A DNA stretch of 64,000 nt from Acanthacorydalis orientalis (lineage: Eukaryota > Arthropoda > Insecta > Megaloptera > Corydalidae): the NCBI GenBank assembly GCA_034766995.1, contig CM068323.1:25709214-25773213 (forward strand), written 5' to 3'. A program made the translations under genes and the position numbers. Position 1 is the stretch's first letter; every line of letters begins with the position of its first letter. Positions 37,098 to 48,849 of the stretch are shown one piece after another. A model generated the notes under the pieces. It did no database searches and was not told where the DNA came from. It saw only the letters and a list, made by a program, of their open reading frames with translations.

Positions 37098-37128
37098 TAG
37101 GTTGTTACAAAAATAATCGCAATATTGA
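37098..37128 (+). mobile_element. Lone mariner-type terminal repeat
   Basis: CTAGGTTGTTACAAAAATAA followed by TCGCAATATT resembles the known TTAGGTTGGTGCAAAAGTAATTGC type of mariner end. No partner end or transposase was found nearby. Confidence 0.4.
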
Positions 37129-37488
37129 TCGTTTTAATGTTATAGCCATCTGATGAGTCACTGTAACAAATAGTAAATATTTATTTACCATTTTGTTAGT
37201 GAAGTAAATTATTAAAAAATAATAAAGTATTTTCTTTTCCTTATAACTGTTTGTCGTTTCAGTATTCTGATTCATACACGCTTTGATGTACTGTACAACC
37301 AACATCAGAAAGAAGTACCGAACATCTGAAATTCATGAATATCTCTACGTTGTAAAAAAATATACAAAAAAAACATAAATATTAACCGAAGTATTCTTAG
37401 AAATTCATTTTCTCTCTACAAAGAGAACAATTCATTAATCGTGAAGCATGATCTATTAGTATTTCAATTTCTTTGTTGCTCTGTTCTT

Positions 37489-37490
<2 letters not shown>

Positions 37491-37538
<48 letters not shown>
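37491..37538. repeat. (TA)n microsatellite, 48 bp
   Basis: Uninterrupted TA array. Confidence 0.97.
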
Positions 37539-37542
<4 letters not shown>

Positions 37543-37660
37543 ATAGTTATAATATTTTCATTAGAAGAAAAGAGCAGCAAAGAAATGAAAGTACTTGCTT
37601 CATGTTTCACGAATTGTTTTCTTTATTGCGAAATAGCCCCCGTGTAAAAAAACATCGGAT

Positions 37661-38246
37661 CCCCTGTATAAGAATAAAAATTCGTTTAAAAAAAATTCAT
37701 TGACACAACAAACAATGAATACTAAAATTTATTTGGCAAAATAAATGTTTTAATGTAAATTTGTCAAAATGAAAATTTAAAAAAAATTACTTTACTTTAT
37801 AACGAAATATGGATACAAATTTAAAATTATACCAACACCTAATGTGCACATTTTAGAGATAGTGAGAGGGAGAAAAATTAATTGCTTTTAATGAATATTG
37901 AAATCTCTATACAGAGAATGTAGTTTTATATTATTATTTAAAAATATACTAAAACCTGATATACACATTTTAGACAAATTAATTCACTTAAAATATTGAA
38001 ATCTTTTACAGGAAATGTAATTCGATATTATTAATTACGCATTAATACTCGACACTGACCCTTTTGAATAAAGGCAGGGTTTTTCCACGCCTTCGATTTT
38101 CTGGTATGGTAATTAATTTTAAAAACTAGAATTGCTATGTTAATAATGTGATTTGAAAATATATAAATATTGTAAAAGATTTTTGTATCCATTGTTTGTT
38201 GCGTCAAGGAAATTGTTTTTAAAAATTTTGTTATTCTTATACGGGG
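37661..38246. mobile_element. Foldback DNA element with about 75-bp inverted repeats
   Basis: The left end CCCCTGTATAAGAATAA and the right end (reverse complement CCCCGTATAAGAATAA) begin imperfect inverted repeats that continue through ACAACAAACAATGAATAC on the left and GCAACAAACAATGGATAC on the right. The interior has no coding frame but holds a two-unit 117-bp direct duplication. Superfamily unknown. No clear target-site duplication was seen; the left flank itself has a CCCCCGTGTAA motif resembling the end. Confidence 0.65.
37810..38045 (+). repeat. Two-unit tandem duplication, 117-bp spacing
   Basis: CACATTTTAGA recurs at 37847 and 37964, each followed by AATTAATT, AATATTGAAATC and a TATTATTA block. 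It lies inside the foldback element. Confidence 0.6.
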
Positions 38247-38253
38247 GAGGGGG

Positions 38254-38294
38254 GGTGGTGATCATGTGTGAATATACATGATCACTTACCACCC
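38254..38294. repeat. Hairpin beside the foldback element
   Basis: GGTGGTGATCATGT pairs with ACATGATCA and ACCACC on the right with a small bulge. The G-rich run just left abuts the foldback end. Confidence 0.6.
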
Positions 38295-38299
38295 TTTTT

Positions 38300-39855
38300 A
38301 ATGACAAACAGTCAATAATTCTGTAGAATTTGTTTTGTCAGTTTTAAAAAACACAAGGTAGATTATTCATCTATTTTTAATTAGAATGAACATTTTGATA
38401 AGTTGATAATTCAACAAAAGCGTATAATTATCATTCGATGTGTGTGTGGGAAGGAAACTGTAACGTTATGATATGTAATTGCTACCTTAAAAAAAAAAAC
38501 ATTTCGATCGCTCGAAATAGTTTTGTCTGTCTAATGTTGCGTTAGCGACTACTGTGAAGACGTGTGTGTGTGCGTGCGTGCATATGTCTCTGGAGGCTCG
38601 TTCCGTCCGTACGGATATCTCTAATGTGTGTGCGTGCGGACGACGGAGTGTATCGAACACGCGTCACCCGCAAGTGTTTCAGAATCGACCCGACTTACTG
38701 CCACGAAAAACTGCCGGCGATGCCCTCTCTGAGTCGATCCTTCAACGAGCGTTGCCGCTGATGCGAACTGCCGCCGATAGGTTCGCCCTCGTCGCTCGAG
38801 TACGCGGACATCGCGTACAGATGGCGCGCGCGCCGCCGTCCACGGGCGCAACCCTTTCACTTCTTCTCTAGCACTGACGCCCCGTCACCAAAACCTCCTC
38901 AACAGTCGACGTACGCGATACGGACGTCGTCTGCTGCACACACTTTCATTTTCACTTTTATAGGTTATGATCGCACCGACGCGATAACAGATTCTGTAAA
39001 CACGGCGAACGAATCGCGAACACGACACTTTTTCGAACTGGGCCCGCGGCGTCGCTGCACGGTACACTGTTCAGACGGACGTTATGCATTTAACTATGTC
39101 TCCTGATGCTCTCCTATTGACTTTAATTGCCTATTATTAATGCAACGTTCGTGTTGGCCACTCTGGACCAATGTCAGCCGATAGCTGAGCGTGTCTCTCT
39201 GTAGCTACGGAGGTGTTGTGTGTGTGTGTGTGTGTGCATGTACGTACACCGATCTGACACACACGCGGGGACGTCTCCTCGCACACGAACACAACAACAA
39301 CACTCGTCGAATGCACACTTCCTCTCGCCACTGTCTATTATTTTCGATGGTCGGATTATGCGCCGATTAGCGTTTATAACCGAAACTGCAATTTACCGTG
39401 ATTTATGTTGATGAGACATTCCCGTGAATCAATTTGAACTCGTTTGAGAGACATACGTGCATGTCGTCGCTCGATGCTCGAAGCGCACACACTAAAAATA
39501 CACCGCGGCGCTGTGATGGATGTAATATGAACACGTTTGTTACTTTCAAACGGACGCACACACGTAGTTCTCTTACACCTTTGTTACGATTGTGTACACA
39601 CACACACCACACACACACACCGACTGAATCGGAATCCCTATAAACATTCCTATACGATCCACGACCTTGTTTCCAATACATTCGGTGAATGCATTCGTGT
39701 GACTAATCAAAGTACATGTGCCTTAAAATAGTTGCGGTGCATTCTTTTATGGAACGTTTAGAATGCAAATAATAACGCGTTATCTGCTCGTTTCGTATAA
39801 ATCGTGCAATAAACAGTCTAAGATAACACGTGTGTGTACACACATACAAAGTATA
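38300..39855. other. Spacer with CpG-rich patch
   Basis: 38560-39330 is GC-rich with many short opposing frames (for example 38554-38871 plus) and CA/GT tracts at 39215 and 39600. No splice-supported exon seen. Confidence 0.4.
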
Positions 39856-39859
39856 TAAA

Positions 39860-40078
39860 CACTGAATCAAAAAAGTCTCCACACACCTGTGATAATTTTA
39901 GATTTCTTGTCTGTAATAATCGCAGTAATGTATTCATTATGGAAATATGCAGAGCACATATATTATGTAATCGTACAGAGGAAACGTTATACTATTAAAC
40001 AGTGAAACCGATAAACAAGTTACAATACTAAAAGTCAGGATTTGAAACTTGAAAAAGTCTCCATGCACTCAATGGGCA
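39860..40078 (-). mobile_element. Tc1-type element, 3' terminal region
   Basis: The left tip CACTGAATCAAAAAAGTCTC matches the inverted repeat of the 427-bp element. The rest matches 15765-15550 inverted, for example TGCATATTTCCATAATGAAT and TATTGTAACTTGTTTAT on the complementary strand. It ends abruptly where reverse transcriptase-derived DNA begins. Confidence 0.8.
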
Positions 40079-40258
40079 CAGTGATTATTTATTAAAATAC
40101 ATGAATTGTATATGCGATCAAGATTACGAGAAACGGAAGAAGAACAGCAGAAATTTGTAGAGTAATAGAAGACAATACAGAAACAGTTCTGGCTAGGATG
40201 ATGTACGTCGTGTTCACAAGAAAGGACTGTGTCGGATGAATCGTACGGAAGCTACTGT

Positions 40259-40745
40259 GTAATTCTTGTACACGAGAAACGAGATTTGAAAAAGTATCGC
40301 CCTTTGAGTTGACTTCCAAGCACAGATAAAATATTCACAGAAACGCAGCTTGCAGTCTTAACACTTTGAATTATATTCTGAGATGTGTAATAAGTCTGTC
40401 AAATGAACACCAAACACCAGTTCTTAGATTTATTTATTGTAGAAAAGTATTCGACTCGATCACAACATCATCGGTGATGCCTGCACTGGAAAATCGAGAC
40501 ATAGAAGACATTTCTGAGTAATATCTGCAAAAACACGACCGAGTCAACAAAAAAATCCAAATTGAGAAAGCTGCAAGATATGGAGATGCAGTTTCTGCTA
40601 AATTGTGCTCAGCGTATTCAGAAGAAACGTTCAAATCGCTTAATTGTGTAAATAAAAAAGAAATAAAAATAGAGAGGAGATGGGCTGTCACTTTGCTAGT
40701 ATAGACATACGCACAAATATTCAAAAAGAATTAGAAGAATTCAAA
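40259..40745 (+). pseudogene. RTE-like reverse transcriptase pseudogene
   Basis: Frame pieces follow the order of a non-LTR reverse transcriptase. The first is VILVHEKRDLKKYRPLS then KIFTETQLAVLTL (the block before motif A). After a frame change comes SNEHQTPVLRFIYCRKVFDS, the motif A region, where YCRKVFDS corresponds to DY.KAFDS and the catalytic Asp is replaced by Cys. Then come VMPALENRDIEDISE, a stop, RYGDAVSAKLCSAYSEETFK, SLNCVNKKEIKIE, and a decayed YADD-region segment. Several stops and one frame change make it dead. Affinity to the RTE group is inferred from the EETFKSLNW-like block. Confidence 0.75.
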
Positions 40746-40752
40746 AAGAACT

Positions 40753-40755
<3 letters not shown>

Positions 40756-40809
<54 letters not shown>
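40756..40809. repeat. (TA)n microsatellite, 54 bp
   Basis: Uninterrupted array at the 3' edge of the reverse transcriptase relic. Confidence 0.97.
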
Positions 40810-42690
<1,881 letters not shown>

Positions 42691-42696
42691 GAGAAA

Positions 42697-42734
42697 AAAG
42701 AAATGTTTATCAGATTTTTGATAAACATTTCTTT
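42697..42734. repeat. Perfect hairpin, 16-bp stem and 6-base loop
   Basis: AAAGAAATGTTTATCA and TGATAAACATTTCTTT are exact reverse complements around GATTTT. Confidence 0.9.
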
Positions 42735-42754
42735 GCGTGCGTTTCTTGATTATA

Positions 42755-42822
42755 ATTTGTGTTCGGGCGCTAATGACCTCAGTTGTCGAAGCGCCCTAAA
42801 ACCCCAAACACCAACCAACCAT
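42755..42822 (+). mobile_element. Retroelement 3' end with stem-loop and short tandem tail
   Basis: GGGCGC at 42765 pairs with GCGCCC at 42791 around TAATGACCTCAGTTGTCGAA, followed by TAAAACCCCAAACACCAACC-type repeats. This stem-loop plus CAAAC/CAACC tail resembles the 3' termini of RTE-like non-LTR elements in insects, as I recall them. No coding part adjoins. Confidence 0.45.
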
Positions 42823-42830
42823 CGATACGT

Positions 42831-42861
42831 AAAAATCGCAATTATTTTTGCACCGACCTAA
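42831..42861 (-). mobile_element. Mariner terminal repeat
   Basis: The reverse complement TTAGGTCGGTGCAAAAATAA followed by TTGCGATTTTT closely matches the well-known mariner end TTAGGTTGGTGCAAAAGTAATTGC. It abuts the retroelement 3' tail. No partner end was found. Confidence 0.65.
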
Positions 42862-42864
42862 TAG

Positions 42865-43075
42865 AAAGGAACGATCAAAGAACAGAACAAACACATCAAA
42901 CAGGAACAACGTAAGACAAGTCGATGGAAACAGACAGATATTTGAATAAACACGATCGATAAGCGCAAGGGGCAACCGACTCGTCCTTGTTCGATGCCAC
43001 GAAACGAATTAAGTTTGTCGATGGAGCAGTAAAAAAGTTTACAGTACGTCAACATTTTGTTTATGCCGAGCTATA

Positions 43076-43111
<36 letters not shown>

Positions 43112-43182
43112 AATTTTCTTTCAGAAACTTGAACACAAATAAGTTTTTTTTCGAAATAATAAAAGAGTAAATCCTCTCTTTC

Positions 43183-43220
<38 letters not shown>

Positions 43221-43610
43221 GTGAAATCCGTACGGACAGAGGGAAAAAAGAAACGTTCCCGTTTTCTGAATAGAGAGACACGTTTAATTTTAACAGGATT
43301 AAATTGGAAACACACCTGATCGATTCCCAATGCAAATGACGGGACTGGCAATTTCCTGCGAACAGAACGAGGCGGCTTTAATTGTTTTCCATTAATGAAG
43401 AACACTGTTCGATGAGTCCTTTTGAAGCCGGAATGTGATTAGACAAGATGATGTTAAATAGTTATTCATAAGAGAGATAGCAATCGAAGTACATGCCGAA
43501 AGCGTGCGTTGCGAGCTTTCGATACGATCTGTAATTGATTGTCCCGAATTGACTGAGAAATATTATGTGTATCAGCCACAATACGCACACACACACACAC
43601 AGATATATAT
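42865..43610. other. Spacer with TA arrays
   Basis: TA arrays at 43080-43108 and 43185-43217, (AC)n at 43585-43600. Minus frames here run through the TA arrays. Confidence 0.45.
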
Positions 43611-43614
43611 ATAT

Positions 43615-44045
43615 GAATGAATGAATATATTTATTTATATCCGAGGTACATAATGACCTATTACAAAGGTGGTTGGTATCATTTCACATGTGCTTATTTT
43701 TATAATACAGTTTTACAATTTAAATAGAAGTAATGGTTAGTTTTAATACTAAGATAATAGTTAAATAATAAAACATTATATTAATGTATATTAGTATTAG
43801 AGAATAATATGAAGTATAGTTTATAGGGGGATTATTGATGGGGGTTAATGTCTGAGGGGGGGGTTGTCCAGGGAGTGATTGTCTTAGAACCCATGCATAT
43901 ATATATATAAATGTTTGGAGCACAATTGAGGGCCTCGTTCCGTGTGTATTTCCAATAATTTCCACGCTAATGCATATTTTAGATGGCCGTACCATCAAAG
44001 AGTCTACCGATAGTCCGTCTAATGAACTTTGAACTAAATCCACTG
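43615..44045 (-). mobile_element. Non-LTR retrotransposon 3' end
   Basis: Read on the minus strand the segment ends with TACCTCGGATATAAATAAAT and then ATTCATTCATTCAT. The near-terminal AATAAA and the ATTC tandem tail are typical of non-LTR 3' UTRs. An ATG frame of 107 codons at 44043-43720 precedes it (contains IIGNTHGTRPSIVLQTF and PPPQTLTPINNPP). I do not recognise its domain. Confidence 0.45.
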
Positions 44046-44198
44046 TGCATTATGTATTATTAAATCGTGAAGTTTTCACTCCGTATCGACCGTCCATCGA
44101 AACAGTATAGAATGTAAGTATGAGACTATCAAATATTCAAACACACAATCACTGAAGCGAAATCATAATATATCATCCGATATGTATGTACATTAATG

Positions 44199-44206
<8 letters not shown>

Positions 44207-44245
<39 letters not shown>
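44207..44245. repeat. (TA)n microsatellite
   Basis: TA array followed by GTATGTATG. Confidence 0.95.
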
Positions 44246-44254
<9 letters not shown>

Positions 44255-44559
44255 AATGTGTGTCTGGATGTATGTGCGTGTATGAAGAGACTCGTTTGAA
44301 AAATTCGAACGTCATCATGCAATCATTAAACATACATCCTTGTACGAAAGTAGATCAATTATTAAATCCGTCTGATTAAAATTTTAACTAATGTGCTTAT
44401 GAATGTTTTAGGTGATCGATAGAATTCTCTTTTTCTACTGAAAACGGATTGAATGAGAAATAAACGATGGTCAGGGAGTGAATTCTGCTATCGAATAAGA
44501 CACAGACTCTCCATAAAGCACTATATTGACCTACATATTGACGAACTGTCTTCTGTGTA

Positions 44560-44985
44560 TCCACAATATTTTTTTCATAGAGTTAATGGTCTCTTTAAGG
44601 CATTCTAAGGGATAAGTGCGGAAACAAAGTATACAAACTTTATCATGGCCACATAAACAATATTCCTATACTAAAAAATTGTAAAGGGGTGGAACTATTA
44701 AGAGAAAGCCTATTTCCCAATATCAATCCGACTAGCATCAATGTATTTATGGAATCAGTGCCTGTGGTCAATATAGTAAAGTTTTTAAAGCATAGTTTCA
44801 AAAGACTGGAAATTAAAATACACTTTAGAGTGTAAGTGAACTATAATTAAAATGTAGCAGAATAGCTAAGTTTTCTATCTATCACGTTTAAAGTTTCCTA
44901 CCGACCTGTAAAAGTAGTGTAAAATGTGATTAAGAAAGTATGTATATCTCAATAAAGAATATAATAATAATAATATATATAATTT
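44560..44985 (+). mobile_element. Possible retroelement 3' UTR
   Basis: A gene-less stretch ends in CTCAATAAAGAATATAATAATAATAAT, that is, AATAAA followed by an AAT tandem tail as seen at some non-LTR 3' ends. No homology could be recognised inside it. Confidence 0.25.
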
Positions 44986-45139
44986 AGACTTGTGAACGAA
45001 TCGATTTTCTATACAAAAACAGAAAAGATTATACAACTTTTGTCAACGGGTCATTGAAAAACTTATGTACCAAGAAGTCAATAAATCTGACACAGTTTTT
45101 CTTGTTAACATCAGGACGGTTCCATTTCATGGAGACACG

Positions 45140-45141
<2 letters not shown>

Positions 45142-45206
<65 letters not shown>
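45142..45206. repeat. (TA)n microsatellite, 65 bp
   Basis: TA array followed by a (GT)n tract. Confidence 0.97.
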
Positions 45207-45209
<3 letters not shown>

Positions 45210-45216
<7 letters not shown>

Positions 45217-45895
45217 GTGTGTGTGTTTGTGTGTATGAGAGACAGAGAAAGAGACAGGATACGTGTGTATCGATTGCATCGTCGACCTTTCTTTGTAGGT
45301 CAATCATCGTTTTGTAGGTCGAACGCATCAAAAACATCATCATCGAAATCTTGTTTACAAACATTCTCTCTTATTCGTTCTTTTTATCACCGGCTTGTTC
45401 AGCATAAAACCCATGAAAAGCACACAGTGACACAGTTCGTGTCGAAGTCACTGAAGAGGGATGTCGGTGAAGATTTTATTTCCATTCTCGTGCGAATACG
45501 CATGTACACTGTACAGTACCGGTCATCATGAGTTTGTTGTTCTCTAAACAAATTGCATTTATCGATCCCTTTATAAAATAAAAAACGAAACGATTTAATA
45601 TTCCGACAATCTAAACGCATCTGCCAACAAATTTATTAAGATTTTTAAGTGAATTTTCAGATTTAGATGATCTAAAAGTGTCTGTTTTTATCATTACATG
45701 TGTGTTTTATTATTAGATTACTGCGAACGAACAGATAAGTCACAGTATCTTGAATTTGTAATGTTTCGAAGAATGAAAATCGGTTGTAGACATATTCTGA
45801 TGCTGAAGACGTTCCGTTCTGTATATTTTATTTCTTTTTATGCGAAATGTACGCCGAGCGTACGAAGGAATAGAACGAGAGAAAGAAATCCGTGA
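45210..45895. other. Spacer without recognisable gene
   Basis: Short opposing frames only. Confidence 0.45.
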
Positions 45896-45899
45896 TCTT

Positions 45900-46235
45900 T
45901 AAAGTAAACGACAACGATTTATTGTTGTACGGTGGATTATATGCGAGGTTAGGTACGCCGGTCCGGGTTCGATCGCGCGCGTGCCGCAGTCGCCGCCGGC
46001 GGTTTATCATTAAGGGAGCATCGTCGGAGAGCAAGAGGAAATTTTAATTCCTCTCCGTTTTATGTTTCGGGCTTCGCTGCCGCCATAAAAAATACACCGG
46101 CCGTCGTTTTCTCAACATTAAATTCGCTCGCATCGTTTGCTCGGTTTATTTTGCAGACGTTTGGAACCGTTAACGTTTCACGCGTTCACGTGGCCGCAGG
46201 CGGTTCGGGAAAAGCGGCAGAGTTCGCTGAAAGCT
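45900..46235. promoter_or_regulatory. GC-rich candidate conserved non-coding element
   Basis: No open frame of note. It contains GGCGGTTTATCATTAA, GCCGCCATAAAAAATAC and TTTTATGTTTCGGG. TTTAT/CCATAAA words are typical targets of posterior Hox and Caudal homeodomains. Sharp GC contrast with both flanks. Regulatory function is inferred only. Confidence 0.3.
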
Positions 46236-46360
46236 CACACACAAACGCTGATATATATATATACATATATACTTTTTTAATTTTACAAAACACACACTCT
46301 ACAGTTTTTTAATCATTACTCTGTGATGAATAATCCAGAAGATGTTCTTTTATGAATACA

Positions 46361-46397
<37 letters not shown>

Positions 46398-46704
46398 TGA
46401 TTATTTATTTTTCCACTAGTGTGCATAAAAAATTCATCCGTTTGCAATTTTGTCTTCAGGGCATGTGTTTAAATGTAAATGGATACAGGCGGTCATAGCA
46501 ATTAATTCGTTCCTAATTATACATTCCGCTTTCAGTCCATTCATTGGAAATAATGTTTCTGTTTTTTTTTTTTTTTATACAATCGACTTATTTCAGTTTC
46601 TAAACTCTCTGTGAACCATTCCAGGTCTGTATGTTGACATGCAGGCTTCAGTATGTACAGTAGAATTGTTTTTTCAAGGTATAGACTCTTTGTAAGGCAT
46701 AAAA

Positions 46705-46708
<4 letters not shown>

Positions 46709-46790
<82 letters not shown>
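46709..46790. repeat. Compound (TA)n(GA)n microsatellite
   Basis: TA array to 46764, then a GA array. Confidence 0.97.
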
Positions 46791-46945
46791 CTATGTGTCG
46801 TTTGTAAGACTTCTCTCCGGTTTATTGAAACTTTTTCCAGACTCCCAGCTCATAAACTTGCCCAACACTCATTACCTTCAAAACCCACATTCTTTTCAAA
46901 ACCGGCTGAAGAGCCAAGGCCAATGCTGTAAAGCATTATAGACGC

Positions 46946-47240
46946 ATATCTCAAGACTAGATCTTTCGTGTGGACCTACGAATATTTTTCTTATAATTCA
47001 AACACTCTGTGTCAGATTTCAAGCTCATATCTCAACACCCGTTCTTTTGTATAGATACAGGGGTTTTTTCTCATTGTTTAGACTGTTTACGACACATTAC
47101 AAGTCTATATTTGAGCACACGGTCTTCTGTAAGGATACGAAAACCGTTTTCTTGTAATTCAATCTATCTGTGACAGATTTGATTCCCATATCTAGACACT
47201 GTGATCGCTCGGTGCAGAGATGCGATTTCTCGAAACAAAC
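46946..47240 (+). repeat. Diverged tandem repeat, 80-81 bp period
   Basis: The anchor ATAT(C/T)T recurs at 46946, 47027, 47107 and 47188. Each unit follows the same order: ATATCT, then a CTTT/TCTTNTGT block, a GGA/GATAC block, T-rich TTTTTCTTATAATTCAA-like, then CTGT.T.(A/G)CA.ATT. Units are perhaps 60-70 percent alike. About 3.6 units. No coding role seen. Confidence 0.7.
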
Positions 47241-47850
47241 CTCACATGTCCGTCCGATGGCATTCGATCTTCAGAACCGTTATTTTTCTACTTCTCTCCG
47301 TTTCTACCATCTTCGTACATTTCGAACGGACTGGGAACGAAATGGAACGTCGCCGATTTATGATCATCTGTGGATGGACGGTAATTCGCAGGACGCGCGC
47401 CCGTCGTAGAAGAACTCGACAGAATGGACCAATTTCCTTGTCCAAACGGTTCGTGTTTGTACAGTCCGGAACGTTCCCCTCGCATCCAATAAACCAATAA
47501 CGCGCACTTCACAGGAAATGAAAAGCATCGTGCATGTACCGAACGGACGACAGCCAACCAGGCAGTCGGTCCGTGACGTCAGTGGTCGCCGTTCGTTGTT
47601 TGCGACGGGATGGGGCAGGTGTTGTACGGGACGGGCGTTCGAGATAGGAATGAATACACGTCCGACGGATACATTGTACAGAGCGTTCTGAAACGCTTGA
47701 CCCAAATGTTTGTCGGGTGCGTGGGCACATGATATTTCCAATATCACTGTTATGTATTGTTCCACATATCTTTTCGTCCTGTGCACATTCATACACAAAT
47801 ATATAAATATACATATGTATATGTATGTATATATATATATACATATACCT
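47241..47850. other. GC-richer spacer
   Basis: Several overlapping frames on both strands (47170-47844) with no splice or domain support. Confidence 0.4.
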
Positions 47851-47854
47851 ATGT

Positions 47855-48185
47855 GTAAAAAAATAGCAGCGTTTTTTTACATATGACTTTATGGATGAAC
47901 TCGAATAGTTTTTTGTTGATTATAAAATCGAATATTTGTTGTTAAATTAACCCCTGTTCATTTATCTCACTTATGTAGAAAACATTAGTTAAATTTCATT
48001 TCCAATTTAAAGAATTATCGCTATTACAGTCTAAAAGACAAAAATTTTGGTGTGCAGAAAAATGGCAGCGCTTTTTTATATATGATTTTATGGATGGACT
48101 CGAATAAATTTCTGTCGATTATAAAATCGAATATTTGTTGCTATATAAACCCCTGTTCATTTATCTCACTTATGTAAAAATATTA
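47855..48185 (+). repeat. Two-unit direct repeat, 199-bp spacing, Tc1-like end
   Basis: GTGTAAAAAAATAGCAGCG (47853) and GTGTGCAGAAAAATGGCAGC (48050) start two copies of about 130 bp sharing GATTATAAAATCGAATATTT and CCCCTGTTCATTTATCTCAC. The starting motif resembles the TGTGCAAAAAAATAGCAG ends of some Tc1-like transposons, whose ends can carry two direct repeats. No transposase follows. Confidence 0.65.
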
Positions 48186-48392
48186 GTTGTGAAGCGATAG
48201 AGAGTGGTATCCGTATGAAAGAGGGTATTGGACTATGGAATTGTGAACCGGAACATTGGCCGATTTAAATTCGAGTCATGAGACTAGCGAAGTGAATCGA
48301 GAAATCAGACAATTACATACATAAATTACTGTATATGTGTAGTGAATTCTTGTATAAATTTATTTATTTCGTATTTACACATACACACACAC

Positions 48393-48393
<1 letters not shown>

Positions 48394-48448
<55 letters not shown>
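48394..48448. repeat. (TA)n microsatellite, 55 bp
   Basis: TA array following a (CA)n tract. Confidence 0.97.
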
Positions 48449-48453
<5 letters not shown>

Positions 48454-48461
48454 TCTTTATT

Positions 48462-48600
48462 GAGGTGCACATACTTTGTTAACCACATTAATAATACCAT
48501 TACTTGTGTTAAATCGTCAATTGAGAGTGCAAACAACTTGTGTGATAATACACGTCCCTGTTTTACCCCCGTTTCAATTTTAAATTTTTTGACTATTCAC
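48462..48600 (-). pseudogene. Non-LTR reverse transcriptase fragment (motif B region)
   Basis: The minus frame reads KFKIETGVKQGRVLSHKLFA, LSIDDLTQVM. This corresponds to the GVKQGD.LSP.LF....DL block of non-LTR reverse transcriptases, with Asp replaced by Arg and Pro by His. A stop lies six codons before it. It is fused directly to a mariner fragment on its 5' side. Confidence 0.7.
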
Positions 48601-48605
48601 TGCTA

Positions 48606-48735
48606 CGCACGCAGAAGTTGAAGCAACCCAATTTTCGACTTCTCCCTAGTTATGGAAATGTGCATCTCGCAAAGCTTGTTGTCGAATCGATCGGAACAGA
48701 TGGTAATCGCTCGGGCCCAGGTTCGGCTTCGATTA
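48606..48735 (-). pseudogene. Mariner transposase C-terminal fragment
   Basis: The minus frame reads KPNLGPSDYHLFRSIRQQAL, RDAHFHN, stop, GEVENWVAS. This matches the mariner catalytic end (SPDLAPSDYHLFRS... EEV..W), retaining the third catalytic Asp of the DD34D triad. Interrupted by a TAG. Flanked by unrelated DNA at both ends. Confidence 0.8.
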
Positions 48736-48849
48736 ATTTTTCGAAGTTTAGCTTCAAAAAATTATTAATAATACCTTACTCTTATACCCTTTTATATCCT
48801 TATACCGGTCGCACAGAAGTTTCACATCTACCGCGTGGCTTTCCATAAG

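Noticed and set aside
45029..45364. Frames of the YIYIYIYI type through TA arrays (also at 34221, 41204, 62034 and others)
   Set aside because: These are translations of (TA)n microsatellites and not genes.
45950..45960. GAGGTTAGGTACG, reminiscent of insect telomere repeat TTAGG
   Set aside because: Only one partial unit, no array.
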